This document shows positions 12,894 to 25,739 of a stretch of DNA of 64,000 nucleotides, piece after piece (the stretch's first letter is position 1; every line of letters starts with the position of its first letter). A program made the position numbers and the translations under genes. A model generated the notes under the pieces. It was given only the letters and a program-made list of their open reading frames with translations. It was not told the origin of the DNA and made no database searches. This DNA comes from Anagrus nilaparvatae (lineage: Eukaryota; Arthropoda; Insecta; Hymenoptera; Mymaridae). Where the stretch lies: assembly GCA_022575985.1 (NCBI GenBank), contig JAKSXM010000238.1, positions 12,108,001-12,172,000 of the forward strand, given 5' to 3'.

Positions 12894-12910
12894 ATATAAA
12901 ACTAATGTAA
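12894..12910. repeat. Target-site duplication, right copy
   Basis: The second copy of ATATAAAACTAATGTAA immediately follows the A-rich tail of the insert. Confidence 0.75.
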
Positions 12911-13110
12911 AATGTTGATTTCCTTGGGAATCCTTCATGGGTTTACCTTCAGCTTATTCCGAGATTTATGCTTAGTAATATTGATCTAAATTTCGCTTTT
13001 TAGGGACTCTCTATGATTTTATACATTTTGAATCTTAATACTTTTGTTTAAACGTTGATTTTTTTGTAAATCCCCATAGTTTCGATACTTAGCACTACTA
13101 TTTATTATGA

Positions 13111-14273
13111 AACTGAAATTTGCTGACTGCATAAATTATTCTAAGACACAATATACTTCCATGATTTATCAAATTTGTGCTACATTTGCATTATCTTAGT
13201 AATGTTCGTCTAATTAATAACGATTAATAAAAAGTAAATATTAATAAAATAAGTTATAGAAAATATTTACATAGTTTATTATCCAGGTAATACAATTTTA
13301 ATAAAATAGATATTTAATTTAATTATAATATACTTAATGAAAAATTAACATAAGTTACATAACCTATATTTACAACTCTTCAAAGAGGTTATACGTGTAT
13401 AGAGGAGAAAGAGGGCGTAACAATGTCGATATAGTTATACAAAGTTGGTAATAATGGTAGGTGGGATCACTAGGGAAATATTCAAGAAGCATAAGAAAGG
13501 CGGAATAGAATATATAACGCATACAAAAGGATATATATATAGAGACAGAAACCCGGAGGCTTTTTTATATAAAAGTCATTTCCTTAAGAAAATTAAGCCT
13601 CGAATATCTTTTTATTTACTTTGTAGATTAAAAATGCACGTATGTAAATTTAAAATAAAATAAAAGAAACTAAAATTTGTTAGTTTATTGTTGACTGGAC
13701 ACGAAGAAAATGGAATTCTTTAAACATTTCGAGAATTAAGCTCAAAGCTAGAAAGAGAATAATACAAAGTCTTTTGAGTGAAAAGTTGTAAAATTTTCGC
13801 CTTTAGTAATGCTTGAACTTGAAGAAGATAGAGCTTATAGAGTAAGTAGTAGTTGAAGTTGTACTTGAGCTCTTTTCATGGCAAAATATTATACTATATA
13901 GATTCGTAACCCCTTGTCTAAAGGCGTGACACTTTATAATATTACATATTATATATAAAGATCTTCTACTCTCTGGCTATCATATACTTTTTCTTCTCTA
14001 ACTTTATGTGTTAAATTTTCTAACATTAAAATTCAAGTGAGCGTGAAACGTGCGTAATTCGTTATTCAAAATTTGAATTTTACTATTTTATAATACGTTA
14101 ATGTTTAACTTTTTAGCTTGATTTTCTTGTATGGGTTTCCTTATAAGACTTTATTCAACTTTGAAATCTTTTCTAAACCAGATTTATTATATGATTTATT
14201 TTTTAAGAGTTCTTTGACTATTATTATGAAATATAAAAAGCAGTATTTACAAATGAAAATTAAAAAAAAAATT
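13111..14273. other. Intronic sequence, nothing recognised
   Basis: AT-rich DNA. An open frame of 72 codons at 13445 has no domain and no coding signature. Confidence 0.55.
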
Positions 14274-14275
14274 AT

Positions 14276-14381
14276 ACACTGTTAAAAATTTTGTATCTAA
14301 CTACTATAAAATTTTTATAAGCAACTTTCATACTGATTTTTTTAGAGCCTTCTAGTCACAACTAATAAAATTCAAACAGTG
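14276..14381. mobile_element. Short MITE-like element, 106 bp, TA-flanked
   Basis: The ends CACTGTTAAAAATTTT and AAAATTCAAACAGTG are inverted-complementary and flanked by TA on both sides (14274-14275, 14382-14383). The terminal CACTGT is shared with the longer MITE family found elsewhere in the window. The element is short and AT-rich, so chance similarity is possible. Confidence 0.45.
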
Positions 14382-15064
14382 TATCTTTCAGCTGTTGAAA
14401 TACTACACAAACTTTTAAAATGAAAATATTTCGTAAATTTATTTCTTGTTCAATTTTTATCACGTAACTAATTATTATCATTAAACCAAATATATATATA
14501 TTTAATTGGGTATATATATTTAATAATTTATTTGTAATTAATTTGTTCCTAAAAAACATGAAATTATATATTTTAAAATTTTATTATATCAAAAATTAAT
14601 TAAAATAATACGAATTCTTTAATCAAATATCATTTTAATTAAATAATCGTTTAAATAACATAAAATTAATTAATTAAAATAAAAAAATATTTTTTACGCT
14701 TTTACAGAAGCGTACGAAATAAAAAAAAAATAAAAAAATACAATTTTTTAAAAGTAAAAATATACATTGTTTAAATTTTTTTTAAAGATATAAAAGTCTG
14801 AAATATATTCTACTATTTTCATTTTTCTACTTGCATTAAATGTAAAGTCATAATGTAGTCTGAATAATATTCATAAACACAGAAAAAATACAGTGTTCAT
14901 AATAATAAAAAATATGCAACAAAAAATAGAGATGAAAAAAGAATCAGAATCATATAGAGAAAAATATTCATCATTTATATTTTAAGGGTGAAAAAATATA
15001 TATTTTTTTTTTTTTGCTTAGGTTTGTAAAAATATTGGGAAAAAATGTGTATATTAGTCTGGTA

Positions 15065-15355
15065 GTTGGTAAAATTTAACTTTCTTAGATTCAAAAAAAA
15101 AATTTTCGAAAATAATCGTAAATTTACTAAATTTAGTAAATTAACAACAAATTCGATAATTCTTGAATTTTTCTTGGGATTTTACGAAAAAAATTGTAAA
15201 TTAGCAAATATTTTTTGTTAATTTTCGAAAAAAATTGTAAATTATCAATTTTTTTCGTGAATTTACAAAAAAAAATCGGAAATACTCAAATTTTTGATTT
15301 TTTTCGAAAATATTCTATTTTTTTTGTGAATCTAAGAAAGTTACTTTTTACAGTG
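15065..15355. mobile_element. CACTGTAAAAAG MITE family, copy 1 (left end decayed)
   Basis: The right end ATCTAAGAAAGTTACTTTTTACAGTG matches the family terminus. The left end (GGTAAAATTTAACTTTCTTAGATTC) is diverged over its first 12 bases. The interior is the family's self-complementary filler (AATTTACTAAATTTAGTAAATT and TTTTCGAAAAAAATTGTAAA). No coding capacity. Confidence 0.8.
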
Positions 15356-17099
15356 TGGTTGAAGCAATGACGAGTTAATATATATGTTAAATGTATTAAT
15401 TATTTGAAAACCTGATTTTTGTCAGTAGATCTCAAAATATCAAACTTCATTATTCGTAATAATTTAACTCTAGTTTTAACTGACTCCAGAGTATATTCCA
15501 AAATTAATTTATCAAACACCCAAACCCTAAAAAATGTTTAACTTTATATAAAATACAAATTAATTTTTTTCATAATACAAAAAAAATATTCATACACGAT
15601 AAAAAAAATATCCACATTATCCTTTTTCAAATTTACTCCTCCCAAAAGTAATTTATCTTTTATAAACCTTTATATTATTAAAGTTTCTTCCTTTTTTATG
15701 TATTAAATTTTTTTTTTTTTAAATAAACGCAATTTTTATTTCTATCTAAAAAGTATGTACTAATATGCGTGTGTGTGTGTGTGTAAATAATATAAGAAAA
15801 CATGTAAAGGCGTAAACTCATATTATAAAAAAGTGACCATATAAAAAAAATAACCGGTTTTCTCCCGCACTCGTATGGAATTTAAGTATTTTTGCTATAG
15901 TTTGTAAAAAAATTTTTCACAAGATATTTTTATTGAAAAATTATTTTAAAAACAATAGAGCTGATATTAGAAAAATTCGTGTGATAATACTTGAGGCAAT
16001 TTAAAAAATTCATTAATTTCAATTTTGTAGAAAATTATTTTTCCTTTTTTTATTATTTAATCATACTTGACAGATCTTTATTATTAAAAAAAAAGGGAAG
16101 AAGTAAAAAGAAATTAAAAAAGACAAACGAGTGTAAGTAAGATAAAAGACATGTGTTTTTTGAGTTGGAAAAAAAAAGAAGAAATTTCTTGAGGGCAGTT
16201 TGATTACTGATAATAAAAAAAAAAGGTTTTTCTTACACATAAGAAGACACAAGAAACATTCCAAAGAGTATTTATTACTTTAAATCTCTTCTTTTTTTAG
16301 CAAACACCAAAAATATGATCTTAAAACAAGTTTTTTTTTTTTTATGTACATAAGTGTGTTTACACAAGTTTTTTTTTATATACAAATTTTTTTTTTTTTT
16401 TTTAAGAAGTGTGTCAGTATATATCAGCATTGCAAGGACGAATTTTTAAATATATATCCTTAAAAAATATATAACTGACAAGAATGTCGATATTTTATGC
16501 TACGAGCTAATTAAGAAAGAATTTTGAAAAGGATTTATCTTTACGTATGCATTTATAAAAATATTCATAATAAATTTTAAAAGATATGAGGACATTGACT
16601 TGAAAAAAAAGTAAGGATTATTTAATATTTAAATGGACATAAAATTTGTCAATTTGGATAATAGCTAAAAGTTCAATATACTTAATTTTTTTTTTATTCT
16701 CTAAGGGATGACGATTGAATTTTTTCGATTGGACGCTTTTATAAAAGGAGCTTTAGAGTAAATAACGATTTGTCATTCAATTGAATTTATTTTTTCTCTC
16801 TATGCAAATGATTAATGATATATATATATGTACTTATTTTATTTATTTATCTGTGTATTGTATTTGAAACATTTGTTAATAGTAGATTTAAAAAAGTTTC
16901 CAATTTTATTGTTGCATAAGAGAATTGTAATTTGTTATTTATTTTGTTCTATAATGACTTTTTTAATTATTTATTGATTAACTTAATTTATCTAAAATAA
17001 AAAAACCATATTCAGTTCAGAAATGCAGACATTTAGGAACAAATTATTTTAGGCCTGTCTTCAGGAAATAAAAATAATTTTAAAATACTATTTATGGTT
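15356..17099. other. AT-rich intronic sequence with a (GT)n microsatellite
   Basis: It contains a short (GT)n tract at about 15768-15784 and several long poly-T runs. No gene or further structured repeat was seen. Confidence 0.55.
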
Positions 17100-17530
17100 A
17101 AATTCAGTCAATTGAGTCATAATTGGCTTGCTGTTTCATTTTTTTGTTAGACATGAATCAATTTTGATTTTCAAAGAATCGCCTAATCAATTACCTAAGT
17201 AAAAATTTTGGAGTTACTTGAATCAAAATGAGTCACATTTACCTAAAGAATTAAACAGCTAGATATTGGGCTTATAAAACATTTCAAGAGTCACTATGAA
17301 TGACTGCAGTAATTTTTACTTGAATCTTCTGAGTCAAATGAGTCACGCGTAACTCGTTGAAAAAGGCTATATATTTATTATTCCCAATTGTTTTGAGTTA
17401 TTGTTAGTTAATAAATGAAATTTTTTTTCATGAGTCATTATGAGTCACATGTCATTCTTAATATAATATTACTCACGAGTTGTAAAAAAGTCTGTCATGT
17501 TTCTATCGAGCAGTTATTTTACTCACGTAA
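17100..17530. repeat. GAGTCA/TGACTC motif block 1
   Basis: At least eight GAGTCA or ACTCA strings lie in 430 bp, several paired head to head, such as GAGTCATTATGAGTCAC near 17432 and GAGTCAAATGAGTCACGCG near 17331. The core equals the AP-1 heptamer TGAGTCA. The pairing and decay suggest an old tandem or palindromic repeat rather than an evolved enhancer, though both are possible. Confidence 0.5.
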
Positions 17531-18899
17531 AAACATGAAAATAATGTAACATAAAAAGTATGAATTATATAAGATATTATTTAGCATAACCGCAAAAAAT
17601 ATTATAATTAAAACATAGCAAAAGAAAAAAAAACCTAAAGAATATAGCATAATTTAATAAACAAATTTTCTATATCCCATAGAAATTTTTAATAAATAAA
17701 AAAAGGTATCTATATATGGGTGGTCACCCTATAGCATTTTGAGTGCGAAAGTGAATTCATGATGCCAAGTTTGGTTAAAATGTGCCTGTTGTTAAATAAG
17801 TAAGGTCGTGTAAGTCGTGACAGGATCACTAAAAAAAAGAAATCGTGCAGCACGCCATATAAAATATATACCTTTTTTTTTACATGATTTTTTCTTCCTT
17901 TCGCTCTCTTATTTTTGCCCCTCTTTCATTAAAAAAAATAAATAATAATAATAATAAAAGAATTAAGTATAAAGTATATATATTACAATACTTTTTTGAT
18001 CGTAAGGTTCGATCCGTGTCTTCTGATTTCGACGATTTCAAGACGGATTATTTTTAATTGGCCAGTAGAATCCAAAATATATAAAGGAGAAACAGTACAA
18101 ATAAATCGAATAGTTTTCTTATATATAGTGTCGCTTTTCAAAGTACGATACGTCTAAACGATAAGAAATCGAAAATTGCATATATAAAATGGACTTCAAA
18201 AAAATTAAAGATTCTTTCTATATAATATATAAGTAAAAAATTTATGACCAATGATGAAAAAATAAAAAAGGAATTGAACGAAAACATGTATTTATATATA
18301 GGAAATGAATGGGTTACGTGTGAAGACACGTAAAACCATAGTTGCGGGGTTATATATAGAAAATTGTAGGTTTCTCTTCTATATGCTTATACTTAAGGAT
18401 ATCATAAAGAAAAACGAAATAAATAAATGGAAAATCGAAGAAGAGTTGTATATATTTTACTTAAAAAATGCCTTATGTTTATAAATATATGAGATATTTT
18501 TAGTTTCAGTAAATTGTTGTCACTTTGTGTTTTTATTTTTGATTTTTTTTTCTTTCTTACTTCTCTTTTTTACATTTTTAAAACGAATATTATTACTTTG
18601 AAAATTTATGTTTTTCTTTTTTGTTATGTAATGTATTTTCATTTTAAATGAAAAATATTGTAACTTTAAATTTTTATTATATGGTTTTTGTACGTATCCA
18701 TAAAAATAAATTAATGTTTTTTGTATTTTATCTATGGGTTATAGATATCAATGCGAGTAAATATATGATTTATGAATTTTTTGCTTTTTATGGTTTTTGC
18801 TTGTGGTATAATTAAATTTAAATAATAGTAGCCAATGGAAGTTTTAAAATTTTACATTTTTTTAGAGGTATTTCAAACTATTACTAAAAATTAATTTAT

Positions 18900-19655
18900 T
18901 TTTTACTGAGACTCATTTTGACTCAGCAAATTTCAACTCTTTAAACAGTGAATTCTAAAATAAATGATCAAAAAATGAAATACTCATTACAGACTCAAAA
19001 ACAAAGAAAGTAAAAATGAAGTTATAATGAGTCATTGTGACTCTTGAAAGTTTGATTGGTAACGGAGACTCATGTATGAAGTCATTTATTACTCGAAATT
19101 TAGAATTAAAAAGTCCTTTGTTAATAAAAATCATATTAATATTTATCTCTGTTAAGTCACTGTGACTCAGTTAAGGAGTCACTCGTAACTCTAAGTTAAT
19201 ACTTATAAAGTTATCAATTCCTTAAAATTTAGAGTTAAAGTTAATTAATACTGAAAACTTATTCATAATAAGTCGTTAATGGCTTAAACTTTATTTAAGA
19301 GTTACTGCAACTCAGTCATTTATTTTTTTAAGAGTCACCGTAACTCAGTTATTTTTTAAGAGTCTCTATGAGTCATTTTTAAGGCACTTTTGACTGAGAA
19401 TAAACATCCAAAGTTATTTTGAACATTAGAATTAGTATTACCATAACCAAGGAGTCACAACGAGTCACCTCTGACCCAGACATTTAATTTCAAGTTTTTA
19501 TAGATTTATTTGGGATCTATGATTGAATAACTTTTATCTGTCATAAGTCAGAATTTAAGATCCACTTATGACTCACAATTATAAATTTTCGATATCCATA
19601 AAAATAGTATTACTGCTGTTTCAGTTTAATTTAAAATTTAAAAGAGTCACAAGCA
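18900..19655. repeat. GAGTCA/TGACTC motif block 2
   Basis: More than fifteen related motifs lie in about 750 bp, for example AAGTCACTGTGACTCAGTTA near 19155, AGAGTTACTGCAACTCAGTC near 19300, AGAGTCACCGTAACTCAG near 19332 and GAGTCACAACGAGTCACC near 19450. Many are inverted pairs of GAGTCAC separated by a few bases, giving small palindromes at 30-120-bp intervals. One copy, TGACTCAGCA (about 18919), equals the NF-E2/CncC-Maf core. Confidence 0.55.
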
Positions 19656-19659
19656 CCTA

Positions 19660-22600
19660 ATTTATTATTTTCCTCCCTTAAAATTCAAACAAAATAAATT
19701 AGCCCATAAAATATGATTAATTGTCTTAAAACTTACAAAATTAATGTTCAAGAACCCACCAAATCAATTTTCACCGATACTATGTAAATATTTTCATTTA
19801 TCTACATCAAAGTAAAAGTTTTTCAATATTCTATAAAAAAAGTGTGTAAACTGATGCATAATAAATATAAAGATGAAAATTACATCTTTTTATATAGACA
19901 CGATATCATCAACTTTAGGAAGGAAACTATATTTACGAAAAAAAAAATTCCATAAAAAAGCACATGATATATCTCGACTTGAACAGAAAAAATGTCTGTA
20001 ATAAATATATTTATTTTTTGTTGTTTTTAAATCATAAAGTACGATAGAAAGGACAAATTATTTTTGTATAGTAAAATAGATGATCTGTTGACAAGTCTGA
20101 ATTTGAAAGATATGAAAAAATGTATATAAAAATTTATGTACTTTACTCAACAAAAATAAATTTATTGGCCATACAATAAACTAAAATTATATACAAACAA
20201 TCTTTGACAAACAACTCCTTTTATGATCAAAATTTTTATTTTGTAATTGTAACGTATGTTTATTTTTTTTTTTCTCTGTACTTATTTAGTATTATTGCAT
20301 TACACACACGAAAAAAAAAAGAAAGTTTTAAAAATGTGAGTGTATGCATGCAAGAAGAGAATAAAAAAAAAACGACAGGATATTTATTTATGGACATAAC
20401 TTAACTAAATTTACGAGTTACACCTTCTTTCTTTTTTTGAAATTCGAGCATTTTTTTTTGCAAATACTTTGGTGCTGAATTGATATTTATATAAATAAAG
20501 TACTGATTTTTAATTTTTAAATTTACAAAATTGGCACACTTATTTTTTTTAAAGTTAATTATAATAATATTTATAATGTTTAACATAAATTTTTTTTCAC
20601 TTTTTTTCGTTGAGTGTGTATTTAATTATGCTAAATAAATATTATGCAAATTATCTTGACGAAAACGAGTATTTTTTTTTCGTGTTTACAATTATTTATT
20701 AAGTAATAATTTGAATTTTTAGCAGACAATAAAAATTTTAAAGTATCTATTTAAATCTAGGAATTTCCCAATAGTCATGTTGTATTAAAATAAACATGAA
20801 AATTCGCACCCTTTCCAGAACAAGAATAAACTCTGTCTATGTACCAAAAAATAGATCAAAATATTACGACAGTTGAACTCATTAAATAGATCTAAAAAAA
20901 ATGGTACCTGCATTAAACATCGAACAGAAGCCTAATCCGATAAGCAGTGAAAAAAAAAATGAGCTTCATATATGGAAATCGTGTGCTGCACCTGTCGTTT
21001 TTCTCTTTTTTCTTATTTTTACTTTCGATCTCTCTATATCGTGTATTAAACCATGTAAGCACTTAGTTGTATTACCAAAGGGGGTATTATTATTTTTTTT
21101 TAAAAAAAGAGAGAGAGAGAAGCATGTGTAAAATTTAATAGGGAGTCTCGTTAAGATTAAAAAAAGTTTTTTTTTATTTTGAATTTAAAAAGAGGTTATA
21201 AAAAGAAAAACTCGTTTGAAAAAAATTATAATTATAAATGGTATTAAAACTAATTAGCAATTTAACTGAGTTAATCTGGTTAATCGATAAGAGAATTAAT
21301 TTTTTTTTCTTTTTTACGTACAAAAGAAGGTTCTTTGGAATTATTATTTTAATTAGACTAAAAAATACTTTTTTTTTTATTAGGGTATCGTGTACTACTT
21401 GTTTAATGAAAAGCTTGGATTTTAGCCTTTAAATTGGAGCATGCAATTAATTTTAATAAAGCAGTAATTAGTAACTGAAACTTTGAAATTATTTGGTAAG
21501 GTTTACCAGAGAAATCTTTAAAAATTTCAAAGCTCAAAATTCTTTTTGAAGAATTTCTTTGGGAATTCTGAAAAAGCTATGACATTTCAAACATTTTTTA
21601 TTAAAATTCTTAGCACCCATAAAGATAATCAATTTCTTCAAACGTAAAATTGTTAGCTTCGAACACCATTGCACCCAATTACAATTATAAATATTGAAAT
21701 TTCTAAACGACTCCTATTTTCTATTACTCAACATTTAACTCCCAGTCAAAATTACCATTACCAAGAAAATGAAAAAAAAATTTGCAATTCATAAAATCTG
21801 ACATAATTTTCAAACAATTTAACCGTCACGTTAATATCGTCAAACAAAAAAGATAATTCAATTTTTTTCATAAAAAAATCAGCATTTCATTCATTAAAGT
21901 AAAATTACGTCAACGTAATGAAATATCAACGTGTGAAATCACGTAACAGCATAAAAATCCAGAAGCAAAATGTAATATAAAACCGTATTATCGATCTGGT
22001 ATAAATTATTTTATAAAAAACTGAATATTTCAAATAATAGACAGGAATAAAAAAAAAAAAATTTTACTTAATAAAATATTCAAAAAATATTATTACACTC
22101 CTCCTTTAACGTTAAAAGCAATATAATGCAATTTCCCTTATATAAGTCTGTTCGACCAACGGTAAATAATGACGGCAAAGGCGTGGCTCTATTGTATCTT
22201 TGATTCCTTGGTTGTAGTACTTTGATATCTAGTTTCTCTCTTTCTCTCGAGATATTTCAAACCAATCAATTTTCTAACGACTATCAAATCAGTCACATAT
22301 TAATCGAATTGATCAAGTATTATACTTTTGAAATATATCAATAAAATTCATGACAAACTTATAGAAAATTATTTGATTTATATTTTATTTACATGCCAAT
22401 ATATTTTTTATTGGTCTTTTAGAAAGTTTTGTTTCTGACAATATTTAATTTTCAAGATTAAGGACTTACACGACTTACTCAAAATTATATTATTTATGGG
22501 TTTGAAGTTTATTAAATTTACACCGAAAGGAGGTTTGAAGTCGTGTTCCAAGTGTATAATATGCAATTATTTATAACTTAAAAATTTTTTTTAGAAAGTT

Positions 22601-23180
22601 AATGCGCTGCAACTTTTTTTAGAGGAGTTTTACTTTGTTTGAAGATAAATTTTAATTAAACTGGGCGAAATGTTTGAGAAAGTTAAAAATACAGAGACAA
22701 AATTTATAATTAAAAAATAAAAAAGTGTCTTTAAATTTTTTTGGTAAACATAATTAGGGTTTAAAGAAATTTTATGGAAGTAGCAAACTTCAGCTTCGAT
22801 TTAATCAATATTTATGTTAAAATATAAATCAAATAAAACGTTTTATAAAGTTTTGTATTAATTACACGCTTTGTAAATAAAATACAAAAAGCTCTTTTGT
22901 AATTAATATCTTAATTGATATAATTAAAATTTAATTTACATTTTTATTTACTGAGCTCGTTGACAAAGTAATTTAATAATAAAGAATAATTAAATACACG
23001 GTGTCGCTGATATCTTGTGCAAGTACAAAATAGTTTTTAAGGTTTTACTAGTTAATAAAAAAAGGCTTAAATTTAACATTAATGTTGTTTAGAGGCTCAC
23101 TGCCTCCGCCCCCCCCCCCCCATTAATTGAACCCTTAGACATTTGCCTTCCGAAGATTTTTTTTTGACCTGTTTAAAGCA
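19660..23180. other. AT-rich intronic sequence, no recognised gene
   Basis: It contains short random open frames (for example 20901-21131) without domains or codon bias, AT microsatellites, and a 13-C run at 23109-23121 that stands out from the background. Confidence 0.55.
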
Positions 23181-23184
23181 TAAA

Positions 23185-23500
23185 TGTATGAAATACTTCA
23201 GTGAGCAGCGCTCTTGCTCCTTATTCGCGAGGTCCAGGGTTCGAATCTCCGACATGACAGAAATTTTTTTCACTAAAATAATCAGTTATTTTACTAAAAA
23301 TAGCTCGGGATTTTATTTTCGGTATAGAATTCAATTAAAAAAAAAAAATTGGTGTTCTGAAGAAGATAAAATCCGCCGCAAGTGGGTGGGAATTTCGCCT
23401 CGGATTTTGCCTAGCTAAAACAGAGTTAAAAACTTCGGTTAAAATTTTATTTAGGTCGTTTCCCATGTAGGGAATTTTCCTGATTATTCTTATTAAAGAT
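23185..23500 (+). mobile_element. tRNA-related SINE fragment
   Basis: A tRNA-like head spans about 23185-23255: an A-box-like segment (TTCAGTGAGCAGCGCTC), an anticodon-arm-like GCTCCTTATTCGCGAGG, and a strong B box (GGTTCGAATCTC, 23238-23248). It cannot be a functional tRNA because the acceptor stem does not pair. A non-tRNA body follows (CCGCCGCAAGTGGGTGGG near 23372). The 3' boundary is not clear. The 91-codon open frame at 23143 is incidental. Confidence 0.6.
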
Positions 23501-25344
23501 TTCAAGTCCTATTTTCTTTTCATAAATTTCATGATAAGAGTGCATACGCTATCCATTGTAACAAGCTCAATATTTCCAAGGCAAGACAACGCCGTTTAAA
23601 TTGAAGGGCGATTTCAAAAATGTGCGAGTTTGAAAACCAGTTAGACGTAGAAAACCTTAACTTAACCTCCTATTAAAAAAATGTAATGTTAGGTTACACA
23701 TATTCAAGACCGTTAAAAAAAAATATCTAAAAAAATCAATGAAATCAATCTAAAAAGACAAAAAAACAGCATGTATTAAGGTTACAGTTTGTAATAATAC
23801 GCATATTTTAAATTATAGTGTAACAAATCACGTAATACATAAAAATTATACGGTTTAATAAATTTTTCTAAAGATTAATCATATAGTTAAAGAATATTGG
23901 AAAAAAAAACTAAATAAAAATGATAACGTTACTTTTCAATTCAAGTTAATCCACAGGAGGTTATGTTTAGTTCATTTTATATAGAACGAAATACGGTTTA
24001 TTTTTTTAGTATTAAAAGGTTAGATTCTTATGTGACAGTAATTGTGACGTCAAGTTGATATGACCGCCGACAGGGTTGATAGTATATTTTAAAATGTATT
24101 TTTTAAAGACATTTATAGAAAAATTCTCGAAACGGGATTTTATCAAGCGTCAAATAAAATAATTTTAATAAAATGCATGAAATGATCTAATTAACAATTC
24201 TTTTATCGTGTCTTTTATTAAAGAATAAAATAAAATAATTTTCTTTTTTATGCATTAAAAAAATTGTTCAACTGCTTATAATTTATTATAATTATTTTCA
24301 TTAAAAGATTTAAATAATTTACATATAAAAAAAAAGCTTCATTAAATTCTTTATAATTTTAAATTCTCTTTAATTATAACGACTATTTAGTTGTGTTAGT
24401 AAATACCATTTTTATGAATTTAAAAAAAAAATATTAATTTTGAGAAGCTTTTTTTTTTATCTTCATTAGCATTTCGCATCTTTTATATTTAGCAATTAAC
24501 TTAAATTCTTTTTTTATACTTCATTTAATTTTTTATTTTCTTCCTTTTGTAGTTTATGAAATATAGATATTTCGTGTTTAAATTCATTTACGCTTCCTGG
24601 TTTTACCATTTCTCTATTTAAACAATTTCTATTTGAGGAATAAATGAACAAGTTATATTTGATTGATGTAGAAGCGCTGTAGTAACAGCAGGGGCGTTTT
24701 ATCTATAGAGAGGTTAGGTCACGTTTACTTTTTTTACAGGTAAATCTCGAGGTAAATAAAAAATCGAATATGACTTGGATATAACCAACGGTTTGTGTGT
24801 GTTTTTTATTGCATGCTGTGAAAAATTATTTAAATCTAATTAAATAACCATATAAGAAATGATGTTTATTAACGATTAGAATTGAGTTTACTGCGGGTGT
24901 AATCATTTTTATGGCGTTCAGTGTAGGATGCTATGGTAAAGAATTTTTTAATCGGTTGGTGAAAGATTTTTTAAGTAAAAGGAGCAATACTCGAAGCTTT
25001 TTATGAAATAATTTATATTAAAGGTTTGTAGGAACCATTAAAGGAAACAAGGGGTTTTTTTTAGATGCTTTGCAATTAGTTTTCAAGCAAAAGATTAAAA
25101 AAGCTCTGTTATATAAAAATTTATCTTAATGGGGCTCATTTGTAACGTAATACAATGTTTTTTATAGAAACAGATTCATTAGAGCGTTCATTAGTAAATT
25201 TAATAGCTTTTTTAATAAATTATTAGAGTACAAAGTTTTTGCTTTTAAATTTTCTTTTTGAAGTTTAAAATTTTAAAAATACTATTGTTTTGAAGATTTT
25301 GTTGCAGTTTTAATTCCCTTGACCACCTTCGGTTTACCTTTATA
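23501..25344. other. AT-rich intronic sequence, nothing recognised
   Basis: No gene, RNA or structured repeat was seen between the SINE fragment and MITE copy 2. Confidence 0.55.
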
Positions 25345-25739
25345 CACTGTAAAAAGTAACTTTCTTAGATTTACAAAAAAAATAGAACTTTTTCGAAAAA
25401 TTAGTGAATTTTCAAAAAATTTTGTAAATATTGGATAAAAATCGTAAATTTACTAAATTTAGTATATTTGTGATTTTACGAAAAAAGTTATAAATTCACA
25501 ACTATTTTTCGGAAATTTACAACTGTTTTTTGAAAATTTCCGAAAAAAAATTGTAAATTATCAATTTTTCTTGCGAATTCACAAAAAAAAATCGAAAATA
25601 CTCGAATTTTTTGTTAATATACTAAATTTAGTAAATATACGATTTTTTTCGAATATTTACAAATTTTTTTCAAAATTTACTAATTTTTCGAAAATGTTCT
25701 AATTTTTTTGTTGATATAAGAAAGTTACTTTTTACAGTG
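25345..25739. mobile_element. CACTGTAAAAAG MITE family, copy 2 (395 bp, intact ends)
   Basis: The perfect terminal inverted sequence CACTGTAAAAAGTAACTTTC is present at both ends. TA dinucleotides flank it (25343-25344 and 25740-25741), as expected for a Tc1/mariner-type target duplication. The interior is nearly palindromic, built from AAATTTAC/GTAAATTT and TTTTTCGAAAA motifs. No transposase frame, so non-autonomous. Confidence 0.9.

Larger units (their letters stand above)
12240..13110. repeat. Degenerate tandem repeat, unit ~120-135 bp, interrupted by a SINE-like insert
   Basis: Recurring segments are TTTACCTATTCTGAATC, then ACACTTAAATGT-AATTTCCTTG, then CATAGTTTTACC, then CTTATTCCTAATCTTAGTA and ATGCCTAAAT. 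They recur at about 12275, 12410, 12540, 12660 and, after the insertion, 12900 and 13020. Unit identity is low, implying an old array. It is less AT-rich than surrounding DNA and has no coding frame. Confidence 0.65.

Noticed and set aside
20901..21131. 76-codon plus-strand ORF with a hydrophobic segment
   Set aside because: The C-terminus is a translation of poly-T, poly-A and GA repeats. No family recognised.
23143..23418. 91-codon ORF
   Set aside because: It covers the tRNA-related SINE head; the CSLFARSRVRIS phrase is the translation of a tRNA B-box region, not a protein motif.
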